Shown: positions 42,137-50,919 of the stretch, piece by piece | Layout of the letters: each line of letters opens with the position of its first letter | Numbering within the stretch: the stretch's first letter is position 1 | Assembly (NCBI RefSeq): GCF_013426895.1 | Contig: NZ_AP023175.1 | Coordinates: forward strand, 62,001 to 126,000 | Direction: 5' to 3' | Source: Paraburkholderia largidicola | Lineage (GTDB): Bacteria > Pseudomonadota > Gammaproteobacteria > Burkholderiales > Burkholderiaceae | DNA length: 64,000 bases | Notes under the pieces: generated by a model | The model's input: only the letters and a program-made list of their open reading frames with translations | The model's database searches: none | What the model was told of the DNA's origin: nothing | Program-made: the position numbers and the translations under genes

Positions 42137-43810
42137 ATGGCCCGCATTGTCCCCGACGACTGGAAGAGTCTTGCCGCCACGGGCGCCGCTTCGCGCGAGC
42201 GCGAAACGCTGGCGCTGCTCGAAGAGGCGCTGCCGCGCGAGTACACGGTCTATCACGGCGTGCACTGGACGCGCTTGCACGAAGGCTTTTCCGTGTTCGG
42301 CGAAGCGGACTTCGTGATCGTCAGTCCGGCGGGGCGCGTGATGATCGTCGAGCAGAAAACGGGCTTCCTGCGCGAGACGCCGAAAGGGCTGGTCAAGGTC
42401 TACATGCAGACCGAGCGCAACGTGGCGATTGCGCTCGCGCGCACGATCGAAGGGCTGCACCGGCGCTTCACGGCGGCGTTCGGCGCGGGCACGTATTTCA
42501 TCGAAGAGCTGCTGTACTGCCCGGATCACGTCGTCAAGGACGCGGCCATTTCGGGCGTGAACCCGGCGCGCATCGTCGACGCGACACGCAAGGACAAGCT
42601 CGTCAGCATCATCCGCGAGGCGCTGCCCGAGGACGAGCCGCGTCTTGCCTGCGCGCCGAAAATCCATCACTTCCTCGCCGACGAACTGGCGCTCACGCCC
42701 GACGCCAGCGCGCTCGTCGGCCAGGCGGGCACGCTCGTCACGCGGCTGGCGGGCGGGCTGGCCAGCTGGGCGCGGCGGCTCGAATTCGCGCCGTTCCGGC
42801 TGCGCGTGATCGGCACGGCGGGCTCCGGCAAGACGCAACTCGCGATTCAGGTGATGAAGGACGCCGTTGCGCGCGGCGCGCGTCCGTTGTATGTGTGCTT
42901 CAACCGGCCGCTCGCGGATCATATTGCGCGCGTCGCGCCGCCTGAGGCGAAGGTCGCGAACTATCACCAGTTGTGCGACTGGATCGTGCGGGATAGCGGC
43001 CGCGCGCCGGATTTCCAGAGCAGCGATGTGTTCGAGCAACTCGAAAGCGCCTTCGCCGACACGCCGATCGACGAACGCTTCCAGTACGACGTGCTGATCG
43101 TCGACGAAGGCCAGGACTTCCAGCAGCCTTGGGTGCCCGCGCTCGAACGGCTGCTGAAGCCGGGCGGCGCGTGGTGGTGGCTCGAAGATCCGTTGCAGAA
43201 CCTGTATATGCGCGAGAGCGTCGCGCTGCCGGGCTGGACGGTGCTGCGCGAATCGACCAACTATCGCAGCCCGCGCGACATCCTCGACTATCTGCGCGGC
43301 GTGGTCGGCGCGACGGTGCCACTGGCGGCGGGCCTCGCGGCGGGCAGTCCGTTCGACGGCTCCGATATCTCGCTGTCCACCTACGACGAAACCCAGACGC
43401 CCGAAAGCTGCATCGACGCGACCAAGCGCGCGATCACCCAGGCGCTGGCGCTCGGCTTTCGCAAGCAGGACATCGCGGTGTTGTCGTTTCGCGGACGCGA
43501 AGGCTCGGTGCTGTGGCCGCTCGATCATCTCGGCCCGCACCGGCTGCGCAGCTTCACGGGTAAATACGATCTGTTCGGCAATCCCGCGTATCGGGAGGGC
43601 GATGTGCTGCTCGACTCGATCTACCGCTTCAAGGGGCAGTCGGCGCCGTGCGTGATCCTGAGCGAGGTGGATTTCGACGAATTCGACGAACGCAATGCGC
43701 GCAAGCTGTTCGTCGGCGCAACGCGTGCCACGATGAAGCTGATCGTCGTCGCGTCGCAGCGTGCGGCGCGGCATCTGCAACCCGGCGCCGCGCAGGAGCA
43801 GGCAGGCTGA
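42137..43810 (+). CDS. NERD nuclease-related domain fused to SF1 helicase
   Basis: A 557-residue protein. The N-terminal ~90 residues carry a nuclease-related (NERD-like) core: GEADFVIVSPAGRVMIVEQKTG, with Glu56, Asp58, Glu72 and Lys74 in the order of PD-(D/E)xK enzymes. Residues ~220-545 form an SF1/UvrD-like helicase: Walker A GTAGSGKT (226-233), Walker B VDEGQD (322-327), YRSPRDI and a C-terminal VGATRATMKLIVV. GAGG precedes the ATG by six bases. A role in DNA repair or processing is inferred; similar fusions also occur in defence settings. Neighbouring genes give no phage or plasmid link. Confidence 0.85.
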   Translation: MARIVPDDWKSLAATGAASRERETLALLEEALPREYTVYHGVHWTRLHEGFSVFGEADFVIVSPAGRVMIVEQKTGFLRETPKGLVKVYMQTERNVAIALARTIEGLHRRFTAAFGAGTYFIEELLYCPDHVVKDAAISGVNPARIVDATRKDKLVSIIREALPEDEPRLACAPKIHHFLADELALTPDASALVGQAGTLVTRLAGGLASWARRLEFAPFRLRVIGTAGSGKTQLAIQVMKDAVARGARPLYVCFNRPLADHIARVAPPEAKVANYHQLCDWIVRDSGRAPDFQSSDVFEQLESAFADTPIDERFQYDVLIVDEGQDFQQPWVPALERLLKPGGAWWWLEDPLQNLYMRESVALPGWTVLRESTNYRSPRDILDYLRGVVGATVPLAAGLAAGSPFDGSDISLSTYDETQTPESCIDATKRAITQALALGFRKQDIAVLSFRGREGSVLWPLDHLGPHRLRSFTGKYDLFGNPAYREGDVLLDSIYRFKGQSAPCVILSEVDFDEFDERNARKLFVGATRATMKLIVVASQRAARHLQPGAAQEQAG

Positions 43811-43831
43811 GACGCGGCGGCGTGCTGAAGC

Positions 43832-44779
43832 TCAGCGCCAGGCCGACGCGCTGATCAGCGTGCCTTTGTGCTTGAGCGCATCCCACCAGATCACGCGCAG
43901 CAGCGGCGCGAGTTTCGCGATGAAGAGCGCCTGCACCGGATCGCTTTCGATGAAATGCGTGACGCCGCTGCTCAACGCCGCGGCTGCCTTGTGCGCGGCG
44001 GCGCCTTCGGGCGTTTCGTCATGGGCGTCGGGCGTGCGCATCACCAGTTCGAGATGACCGAAGCCGTGCCGCTCGAGCCATGCACGCGTGCGCTCCAGGT
44101 CGGCACGCGGCCGGCCCGTGATGACCGCGCGCACTTTCTGCAGATCGACGTCGGGCAAGACCTCGTAAGGCAACAGCGCATCGCGCTCGTTCAAAGCGGC
44201 GGCGAGATCTTCGTCATACCGTGACAGCGGCACGTCGGGCAGCAGGATGCCGTCCAGATCGATTGCGTAGGTCGCGTATTCGTGGTCATCGGCCATTCTC
44301 CCGGCCGTACCGGACTCGACTTTCAACCAGTCCTCGCGATAGTCGTCCGTATAGGCCTGGCGTTCCCACGGGAACAGCGCGAAGAAGCCCGACGCGTCGT
44401 TCGCAAAGTCCGGGCGGATGCGGCTGATTTCGTCGAAGGCGGCCGTCAGTGTCTTCACGATCAGACCGTGCTGTTCGAGAAAGGCGATGCAATCGACCAG
44501 CGTAAAACCGCGGCCCGCGATGTCCTCACACAGCAGCACCTTCGAGCCGGCCGGCGGCAGCGGCTGGGCCGAGTCCCACGTGACGTGACGCGCCCTGCGG
44601 TCATAGCTGAGAAACGCGACAGGCACGCCGATCGTATGCGACGCCATCAAGGCGAGCGGTGCACCGCCCCGTAGAATGCCGACTGCCGCGGCGAAGCGCT
44701 CTTCGAGCAGTGCGGGCTGCAACGATTCGATCCAGTGGTCGAGCTGTTCGTAGGTCAACGGTAGAACCGGCTTTTTCAT
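43832..44779 (-). CDS. Phosphoribosyltransferase-like domain fused to HAD-like domain
   Basis: A 315-residue fusion. Residues ~1-165 resemble a type I phosphoribosyltransferase: GILRGGAPLA (~34-43) and the PRPP loop VLLCEDIAGRGFT (81-93), with CEDIAGRG replacing the usual VDDxxxTG. Residues ~168-315 look HAD-like: AIDLDGILLPD with DxDG at 174-177, AVITGRPRADLERTRAWLERHGF as motif II, then a late acidic HFIESDP. The start at 44779 is chosen because the sequence before it is not protein-like. Such fusions could add ribose phosphate to a base and then dephosphorylate the product. The substrate is unknown. Confidence 0.8.
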   Translation of the reverse strand: MKKPVLPLTYEQLDHWIESLQPALLEERFAAAVGILRGGAPLALMASHTIGVPVAFLSYDRRARHVTWDSAQPLPPAGSKVLLCEDIAGRGFTLVDCIAFLEQHGLIVKTLTAAFDEISRIRPDFANDASGFFALFPWERQAYTDDYREDWLKVESGTAGRMADDHEYATYAIDLDGILLPDVPLSRYDEDLAAALNERDALLPYEVLPDVDLQKVRAVITGRPRADLERTRAWLERHGFGHLELVMRTPDAHDETPEGAAAHKAAAALSSGVTHFIESDPVQALFIAKLAPLLRVIWWDALKHKGTLISASAWR

Positions 44780-44978
44780 GACGGATGTTGCGCTTGTGGT
44801 GGGCCGGATGAACGTGCGTCGGCGAAGCGGCTTTTTTGAGATGGAGCCGATATTATGCACGCCATGTAAAGATTCTGTGTCGGGGCCGGTCCTGCCGCGT
44901 TGTAGTTATCGTCTGATGGCGTTGTCAGGCACAATGCGGGCACGACTAACAACAAGACCACACGAGAGGGACCTGAAA

Positions 44979-45515
44979 GTGCACTACAAGAAATGCGGAT
45001 GGTTGCGTTCGTTCGCCTTGATGTCCGCGCTGGCCAGCGTCTTCGTACTGGCTTTCGCTTCGTTCGGAGCGTCGGCCGCGCCGCTGACGACCACGCTCGC
45101 GCTCGACGTCAAAGGCAAGATCTCGAAGACCAACGACGACGATCACACCGTTTTTCACTTTTCCGAAGCCCAGTTGCTCGCGCTGCCCGTCCATAGCATT
45201 TCGACATCGACGACATGGACGGCAAAATCCACCTTCACGGGGCCGCTGCTCGCGGATATCCTGAAGACCGTGGGCGCGTACGGCGATCAGATCGAAATCC
45301 ACACGCTGGATGACTACACGTACACCGTTCCAGTATCGGACACGAGCCGGTACGGCGTAATCGTCGCGTACAGCATGAACGGCAAGCGCCTGCAGGTCAG
45401 CGACTTCGGGCCGCTGTTTCTCATCTATCCGCGCGACCAGTTTCCCGGCGAGCTGGCGGGAGCGTCGGCGGACGCGAAATTCGTATGGCAGATCAAGGCA
45501 CTCATCGTCAAATAG
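44979..45515 (+). CDS. Periplasmic molybdopterin-oxidoreductase-fold protein lacking Cys
   Basis: A 178-residue secreted protein starting with GTG at 44979, with GAGAGGG nine bases upstream. The signal peptide ends near FASFGASAA. The mature ~140 residues match the sulfite-oxidase-type molybdopterin domain: TWTAKSTFTGPLLADILKTVGA, IHTLDDYTYTVPVSD and YSMNGKRL..GPLFLIYPRD. The Cys that normally ligates molybdenum is absent; the mature chain has no Cys. It therefore probably binds a ligand or bare cofactor rather than catalysing. It overlaps the hybrid kinase gene by 31 bases, suggesting it is the periplasmic sensor partner of that kinase. Confidence 0.82.
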   Translation: MHYKKCGWLRSFALMSALASVFVLAFASFGASAAPLTTTLALDVKGKISKTNDDDHTVFHFSEAQLLALPVHSISTSTTWTAKSTFTGPLLADILKTVGAYGDQIEIHTLDDYTYTVPVSDTSRYGVIVAYSMNGKRLQVSDFGPLFLIYPRDQFPGELAGASADAKFVWQIKALIVK

Positions 45516-47338
45516 GACGGCGCCCGCTGCGCCGTGTGGTGCTCGTCGTCATCTGGATCGCCGCGCTCGCGGCGCCGACGGCGGCGATCAGCTACCTGCT
45601 GTACTCGGCCCTCCTCAATCCGCGAGCAACCCAGCAGCTGACGGGCACTTACGACGGCTTCTATTGGGACGCCGCGCAACTCCAGATTGCCTACGCGCGG
45701 CTCGAAAGCCAGCTGCTGCAATACCAGACGGGCGCCGATAGCGACTATCAACGGCTCACGCTGCATTTCCAGGTGTTGCAATCGAAGCTGCGCGTGATGG
45801 CGGGCTCGACGCAGCGCCTCGCCGAGCAGACGGAGGCCGTGCAGCGCCAGCAGGAAGAGATCGCGGGGCTCTCGGACATGCTGGTCGCGTTGCAGCCTTC
45901 GCTCGACGCGCTGCCGAATTCGCCTGCGCTCGCGTCGCAGATGGTCGAAGAGCTGCGCAAGCACTGGAAGGAAGTCAACGACCTCGCGCTGAGCCGCCGT
46001 AACGTCGACCTGCAGGGCCGCGAGGCGATGAATTCGGATTTCATCGCGAAACGCCGGATGCTGTTCGCGGGCGGGCTGGTGCTGCTGTTGCTGTCGGCGG
46101 CGGCGACCACGCTGCTGGTGATGAATGGCCGGCGCCGTACCAAACTGATCCTGCAGCAGCACGCCGCGCTCGACGCCGAGCATCAGGCCAGCCGCGCCGC
46201 ACGCGAGGCGAGCCTCGCCAAGGACGCGTTCCTCGGCATGATCAGCCATGAGCTGCGCACGCCGCTGCACGCGATCGTTTCGTCGATCGAACTGCTCGGC
46301 TTCAACTTTCACTCCGAAGCGGACCGCAAGGTGATCCAGCGGCTGGAGACGGCGGCGCGCCATCTCGAAGCGCAGATGAAGGATCTGACCGACTACGCGC
46401 GCCTCGGCGCCGGCAAGCTGGAATTGCGCAACGAGCATTTCGATCCGCGTGAGCTGCTGACGTCGATCGTCGACGAGCACGAGCCGTTCGCGCGGGCCAA
46501 GGGTCTCGTGTTCGAAGGCAGCGCGAGCGGCCGGGTGGGGCTCGTCGATTCCGATCCGCACCGCATCCGGCAGATCGTCAACAACCTGGTGACCAACGGG
46601 ATTCGCTACACGGAGCGCGGCACCGTCACGCTGCATTTCGCTCAGCGCGACGACGCGCTGGCCATCGTCGTCACCGACACGGGCGCAGGCGTGCCGGACA
46701 AGCAGATTCCGCTGATCTTCAAGGAGTTCACGCAGCTCGACGCATCGCGTACGCGCCGCTTCGAAGGCGCGGGGATGGGGCTCGCGATCGTGCAGGGTCT
46801 CGTCGATCTGTTCGGCGGCACGATCGACGTCGACAGCGAAGTGGGCAAGGGCACGCGCTTCACGGTGACGATTCCCGTGAGGCCGGTCGCCGCGCCGGCC
46901 GGCGCGTCGGCCGTGCCGCACGCGGCGCAAAGTGAAGGGCGCCCGAAGGTGCTGATCGTCGACGACAACCAGCTGATTCGAGAGTCGCTGTGCGAAATGC
47001 TCGAACACATGGGATGCGACGCGGCCGCCGTCGCCAATGCTGACGACGCGCACGCGTGGCTCGCCGCGCGGCAGTGCGATCTGGTGCTGCTCGATCTGCA
47101 CATGCCCGACAAGGACGGCTATGCGTTCATGGTCGAGTATGTGGAGAGGTCGGAAGGGTTGGGTCAGGCGGTGCGCACGCCCGTGATCGCCGTGAGCGCT
47201 TACGCGCCCGAGAGCGGGGCGCGCACGGAGGCGGACCCGTTCTTCGACAGCCTGACCAAGCCTGTTCACTACGAGGTGCTGCGCGACGCCGTGCAACGCG
47301 CGCTGGCGGCGCGGCACGGGGCGTCCGTCGCGGGCTGA
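45485..47338 (+). CDS. Hybrid sensor histidine kinase with receiver domain
   Basis: A 617-residue protein. Membrane helices at ~18-40 and ~193-213 bracket a ~150-residue helical periplasmic domain rich in Gln and Leu. HisKA has FLGMISHELRTPLH with His255. The ATPase domain has NNLVTNGIRYT, DTGAGVP and GAGMGLAIVQGL (~366-438). The receiver has VDDNQ and phosphoacceptor Asp537 in LLDLHMPDKDGY. It overlaps the gene of the molybdopterin-fold protein, its likely sensor partner, and is convergent with the HTH-receiver gene at 47367, a possible output. Confidence 0.92.
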   Translation: MADQGTHRQIGRRPLRRVVLVVIWIAALAAPTAAISYLLYSALLNPRATQQLTGTYDGFYWDAAQLQIAYARLESQLLQYQTGADSDYQRLTLHFQVLQSKLRVMAGSTQRLAEQTEAVQRQQEEIAGLSDMLVALQPSLDALPNSPALASQMVEELRKHWKEVNDLALSRRNVDLQGREAMNSDFIAKRRMLFAGGLVLLLLSAAATTLLVMNGRRRTKLILQQHAALDAEHQASRAAREASLAKDAFLGMISHELRTPLHAIVSSIELLGFNFHSEADRKVIQRLETAARHLEAQMKDLTDYARLGAGKLELRNEHFDPRELLTSIVDEHEPFARAKGLVFEGSASGRVGLVDSDPHRIRQIVNNLVTNGIRYTERGTVTLHFAQRDDALAIVVTDTGAGVPDKQIPLIFKEFTQLDASRTRRFEGAGMGLAIVQGLVDLFGGTIDVDSEVGKGTRFTVTIPVRPVAAPAGASAVPHAAQSEGRPKVLIVDDNQLIRESLCEMLEHMGCDAAAVANADDAHAWLAARQCDLVLLDLHMPDKDGYAFMVEYVERSEGLGQAVRTPVIAVSAYAPESGARTEADPFFDSLTKPVHYEVLRDAVQRALAARHGASVAG

Positions 47339-47366
47339 CAGGCGAGCCCACGCTCGAGGCCGTGAT

Positions 47367-48221
47367 TTATGCGCGGCTCAGACGCTTCGACAGATCAGCG
47401 ACGAGAATCGCCATGCGCGCTGGCTTCTCGTAACAGGCGACATCGTAGTTGCGCACGATGTCGCTGATTTCCGACTCGCTCGCCTTGCCCGTCAGCAACT
47501 CACCCGTCAGCACGAAAATCGGTGCATCCGGGTTCTCCGACGCGCGCACGGCGCGGATCGCTTCCGCCGACGTCTGCGGACCGAACAGCCAGTCGATCAC
47601 CACGCCGTCGAACACCTGCGTCTGGAGCGTCTCGGCGAACGCCGCTAGGCCGTAGATCGCGATGGCCGCGAAGCCGCTGCGCTCGAGATAGTCGCGCAGA
47701 TTGTCAGCGGAGGCCTGGTCGTCGTCGACGACGGCGATCAACGGCTTGTCGGTCTCGGCGCGGCGCGGATAGATCTCGATCTTGTGGACTTCATACGCGT
47801 TCTGATAAAGCGCGCCATCGTGCCGCACGACACGCCACTGGTCGAGCTTCGACCACGCGATGAATTCCGGCCGGCTGCCCGCTTCGATCGGCGCGCCGAT
47901 CCACGCGGTGCACGCGAGCTCGATTCCGCCGATCGCGAACACGGCTTCCTGCGCGGTGGCGCCGACCATGCCGGGATCGAGCGATTGCGCGCCGAACAGC
48001 TGCGCCGCCGGCTCGCCGAATACCTCGGCGACCTTCTTGATCTGCGAGAGCGTCCACGGACTGTTGCCGCGCAGCTTGCGGTGACCCTGCGAGAAACTCA
48101 GATCGAGGATCCGGCAAAGCTCGCTGGTCTGCTGACGCTTGCCGATGCCGTGACGGCTCATCAACTCGCGCACGCGTTCGGCGACAGCAAGCGAGTCGGT
48201 AGAGGTGGCTTCGTTGGACAT
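47367..48221 (-). CDS. HTH protein with C-terminal receiver domain
   Basis: A 284-residue regulator with inverted order. Residues ~10-75 form an N-terminal HTH (VAERVRELMSRHGIG, ILDLSFSQGHRKLRGNSPWTLSQIKKVAEVFG), XRE- or BetR-like. Residues ~85-155 are a linker domain with two Trp. Residues ~160-284 are a receiver with VVDDDQA, Asp210 in GVVIDWLFG and Lys in CYEKPARM. Most response regulators carry the receiver first. The start at 48221 follows the stretch that opens MSNEATSTDS. It converges with the hybrid kinase gene after 28 bases, so phosphotransfer between them is plausible. Confidence 0.83.
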   Translation of the reverse strand: MSNEATSTDSLAVAERVRELMSRHGIGKRQQTSELCRILDLSFSQGHRKLRGNSPWTLSQIKKVAEVFGEPAAQLFGAQSLDPGMVGATAQEAVFAIGGIELACTAWIGAPIEAGSRPEFIAWSKLDQWRVVRHDGALYQNAYEVHKIEIYPRRAETDKPLIAVVDDDQASADNLRDYLERSGFAAIAIYGLAAFAETLQTQVFDGVVIDWLFGPQTSAEAIRAVRASENPDAPIFVLTGELLTGKASESEISDIVRNYDVACYEKPARMAILVADLSKRLSRA

Positions 48222-48686
48222 GCGCGAAGTGTGTGTCGGTGTAAATAGTTGTATATGACGCGGCGTCATGGCGGCAGCGCGGTGCTGCGCGACACGCCGG
48301 ACGGGCGTGCTGCCCTCGCAGGACCGCAACTGTACCGCAAGACTTCGGGCGCGCCTGGTGTCGCGCCCTATCCGCAGTAATCGAGCTTTTTTCGACGAAC
48401 CCGCCGATTCTAATGAGTTCGACCGCCTCACGCGAATGAGGCGGTGTTCGAATCATGCGAAGACTGTCTATTTTAGCGGTGAAGTATATGCAAACCGCAT
48501 GAAATTAATTGGTAAGGCATGTGAATTTGCACAGTTCTTTTGGGGCGAATCACTAGCGGAACGGGGTGCGCCGGCGCGGCTGCTTGTGGCGGCCGCTTTT
48601 CTGACCGGGATTGCCGGGCGCGGGCGGGCCTGAGAAGATGCTGTCCCTCGACACGGCGTCCGCGCCATTTCTCTATCGTTTTCCTG
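48222..48686. other. Gene-free divergent region
   Basis: These 465 bases lie between the divergent HTH-receiver gene and the FAD oxidoreductase. The part at 48470-48545 is AT-rich, with AATTAATTGG. They must hold two promoters, but I could not fix either. No gene-like frame was found. Confidence 0.35.
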
Positions 48687-50026
48687 ATGACGACCACTTA
48701 TCCGCTGCACGCCAATCTGAGCCCGGCCGACGCGCCGTTTCCCGATCAAGCCGACGTCGTGATTGCGGGCGCCGGCATCATGGGCTGCGCGGCGGCGTAC
48801 TACCTGGCGCGCCGGGGCGTGAAGGCGGTGGTGCTGGACAAGTCGCGCATTGCGGGCCAGCAGTCGACGCGCGCCTGGGGTTTCGTGCGCCAGCAGGGCC
48901 GCGAGGCTGCCGAAGTGCCGCTGATGATGGCGGGCATGCGCATCTGGGAGCAGCTCGAACGCGAGCTGGATTTCGATCTCGAATGGCGCCAGGGCGGCTG
49001 TCTCTACGTCGCGGACAAGGAGGAGGACTGGGCGTCGTTCCAGCAATGGATGGACGTCGCGAAGCAATACGGGCTGGATACGCGCGTGCTCGACCGCGCG
49101 CAGGTCGACCAGCACGTGCGGGGCATGCAAGGCAAGGTGCTGGGCGGCCTGTACACGCCGACCGACGGCCAGGCCGAACCACGTCGCGCGGCGGCCGCTT
49201 TCGCGGCGCGGGCCGCCGAAGCGGGCGCGCGGTTTTTTGAAGGCTGTGGCGTGATCGGGATCGAACGGGCGGCGGGCGCCGTGACGGGTGTCGTCACCGA
49301 GCGCGGCACGATCCGTACGCGGCAGGTGATTTGCGCGGCGGGCGCGAGCAGCTGGCGGTTGCTGGATACGCTCGGTATTGTTTTGTCGCAGCAGGCGGTG
49401 CGGGGTACCTGTATGCGAACGAATCCGTTGCCTGCGATTACTGCTTCGACGTTCTGGGGCATGGGCTTGGGATTCGCCAGCGCGCGAATGGCGCGATCAA
49501 TCTCGCTGACGATATGCAGGTTGATGTCGATATGACATTTGGGCATTTTCGGGCGCTCAAGTGGTTCTTGCCCGAGCTTTGGACGCAGCGCGAGAAGTTC
49601 AGCTTTCATCTGAATGGCGCGTTCGTGCGTGATCTATGCGAGCGGGTGCCGGGTGTTTTGGCTGCTGATGAGCGCGTGTTGCATCCGCGGGATCCGAATC
49701 CGCAGCCGAATCGTTCGCATGCGCCGCGGGCTTTGCAGAAGTTGCGGGCGTTGTTTCCGGCTTTGAAGGATGCGCAGGTGGTGGAGTCGTGGGCCGGGTT
49801 GATCGATGTGCTGCCCGATGGGATTCCCGTGCTCGATGCTGCTGCTCAGGCGCAGGGCCTGCTGGTTGCTACCGGGTTTTGTGGGCATGGCTTCGCCATG
49901 GGGCCGATTGTTGGGCGGCTGATGGCTGAATGGATCGTTGATGGGCAGCCTTCGCTTGATCTTTCTGCGTTCCGGTTGCAGAGGTTTTTTGATGGGACTA
50001 TGCAGAGGCCTCGAAGTATGTTGTGA
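48687..50026 (+). pseudogene. FAD-dependent oxidoreductase (DAO family), frameshifted
   Basis: The first frame from the ATG at 48687 encodes the N-terminal FAD domain (DVVIAGAGIMGCAAAYYLARRGVKAVVLDKSRIAGQQSTRAWGF) and most of the substrate domain, then runs into nonsense at about 49475. The C-terminal part (IRQRANGAINLADDMQVDVDMTFGHFRALKWFLPELW to GFCGHGFAMGPIVGRLMAEWI) continues in another frame to 50026. Adding one G to the G run at 49469-49471 restores a single frame reading GLGIRQR. The intact protein would be ~446 residues, of the glycine/D-amino-acid oxidase fold. It is either a real inactivating deletion or a homopolymer sequencing error. Confidence 0.85.
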
Positions 50027-50359
50027 GGTTTTTTTTGTCTGGCGACGTTGGGGTGGTTTGTTTGTTTTTGCGCTGGCGTCCGCGTGATGCCTTGGTGCTT
50101 CACGCGTTGCCCCTGTGCGGGGCGGCACCTACTTTTCTTTGCCGCCGCAAAGAAAAGTAGGCAAAAGAAAGCGGCTCACACCGCCAGTTCCAGTATTTGC
50201 CTGAGGGCCCCCAAAAGGTCTTACGCTTCACACGGCAGCTTATCTGTTCGCGCTCGTTGCCAACGTTCTCTCTGTACGCCTCACCCACTTCATGTGCCCG
50301 CGCCGCGGCACGCGGCGCCTGACAGTTCGCCGCCGCCCAGGTGGCAAACTGTGTGTAGG
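50027..50359 (+). repeat. Second copy of one arm of the palindromic element
   Basis: This begins with a T run directly after the oxidoreductase stop codon, then GTCTGGCGACG, GCGTCCGCGTGATG, the GCGTTGCCCC hairpin, the 15-base CCTACTTTTCTTTGC stem pair, AAAGCGGCTCACACCGCCAG, a variable middle and AGGTGGCAAACTGTGTGTAGG. It matches both arms at 16.9-17.5 kb and shows the T-rich and hairpin parts uninterrupted. It has no inverted partner nearby, so it is a half-element. Confidence 0.85.
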
Positions 50360-50919
50360 CTTTCGCGGCTTATGCGCTTCACTCCGGACTGAAAGCAGGG
50401 GCGGGGGCGTCGGCCCCTCTGGGGCGACCATCTGCATGCCTTTCCTTCAATAGTCCGCGCTCACGGACAGGTCCCGAGTTTTTGACTTCCTCCTCGCATT
50501 TCTATCTAAATTCGCATGTGTGAATAGCGTCTCATGTGCCGTATTGGGACGCTCGTGATTCGCCGTGCAACGCCATTTCGCCACGCGGTGAGCGTGCGGG
50601 CGGTGGGATTCCTTCCTCCATGCCGTCTTTATCCGACTCCAATGATTCTGTTTTCGTATGACCCCAGGGCGATTAAGTGCGAATTTGGGAGTTATTCAAT
50701 AACCGATAATCTTAAAAATTGCATCGGAATCCTGATTGATGTTAAAACTCATAGTGAAATTTGTGTGAGGAGCTATGGCGGGCTTGAATGAGTGCGGCCG
50801 TTAGCGAGATTCCCTATCTGCCTGATTTCGCGTCTTCATTTTTATGCGCGAACGCGTAAGCGGATGATCGGATATCACATCAACGTGCTGACGGATTTTT
50901 CCGCTACGGAGTGCCGTGA
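50360..50919. other. Gene-poor, AT-rich stretch before tssF
   Basis: These 560 bases follow the repeat arm. The part 50640-50880 is clearly AT-richer than the chromosome around it. The only notable frame is a weak 85-codon one (50534-50791). A TssE gene, usual before tssF, could not be recognised in any frame. The stretch looks like the scar of a lost or rearranged segment. Confidence 0.4.
50534..50791 (+). CDS. Doubtful small hypothetical ORF
   Basis: An 85-codon frame starting ATG at 50534. The first third is Arg-rich, as in GC-rich shadow frames. The last 45 residues (ILFSYDPRAIKCEFGSYSITDNLKNCIGILIDVKTHSEICVRSYGG) come from the AT-rich part and look more protein-like. There is no clear ribosome site and no known family. 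It may be a remnant or chance. Confidence 0.2.
   Translation: MCRIGTLVIRRATPFRHAVSVRAVGFLPPCRLYPTPMILFSYDPRAIKCEFGSYSITDNLKNCIGILIDVKTHSEICVRSYGGLE

Noticed and set aside
42089..43780. 563-codon frame antisense to the NERD-helicase gene
   Set aside because: The sense protein has intact Walker motifs; the antisense frame has no recognisable domain.
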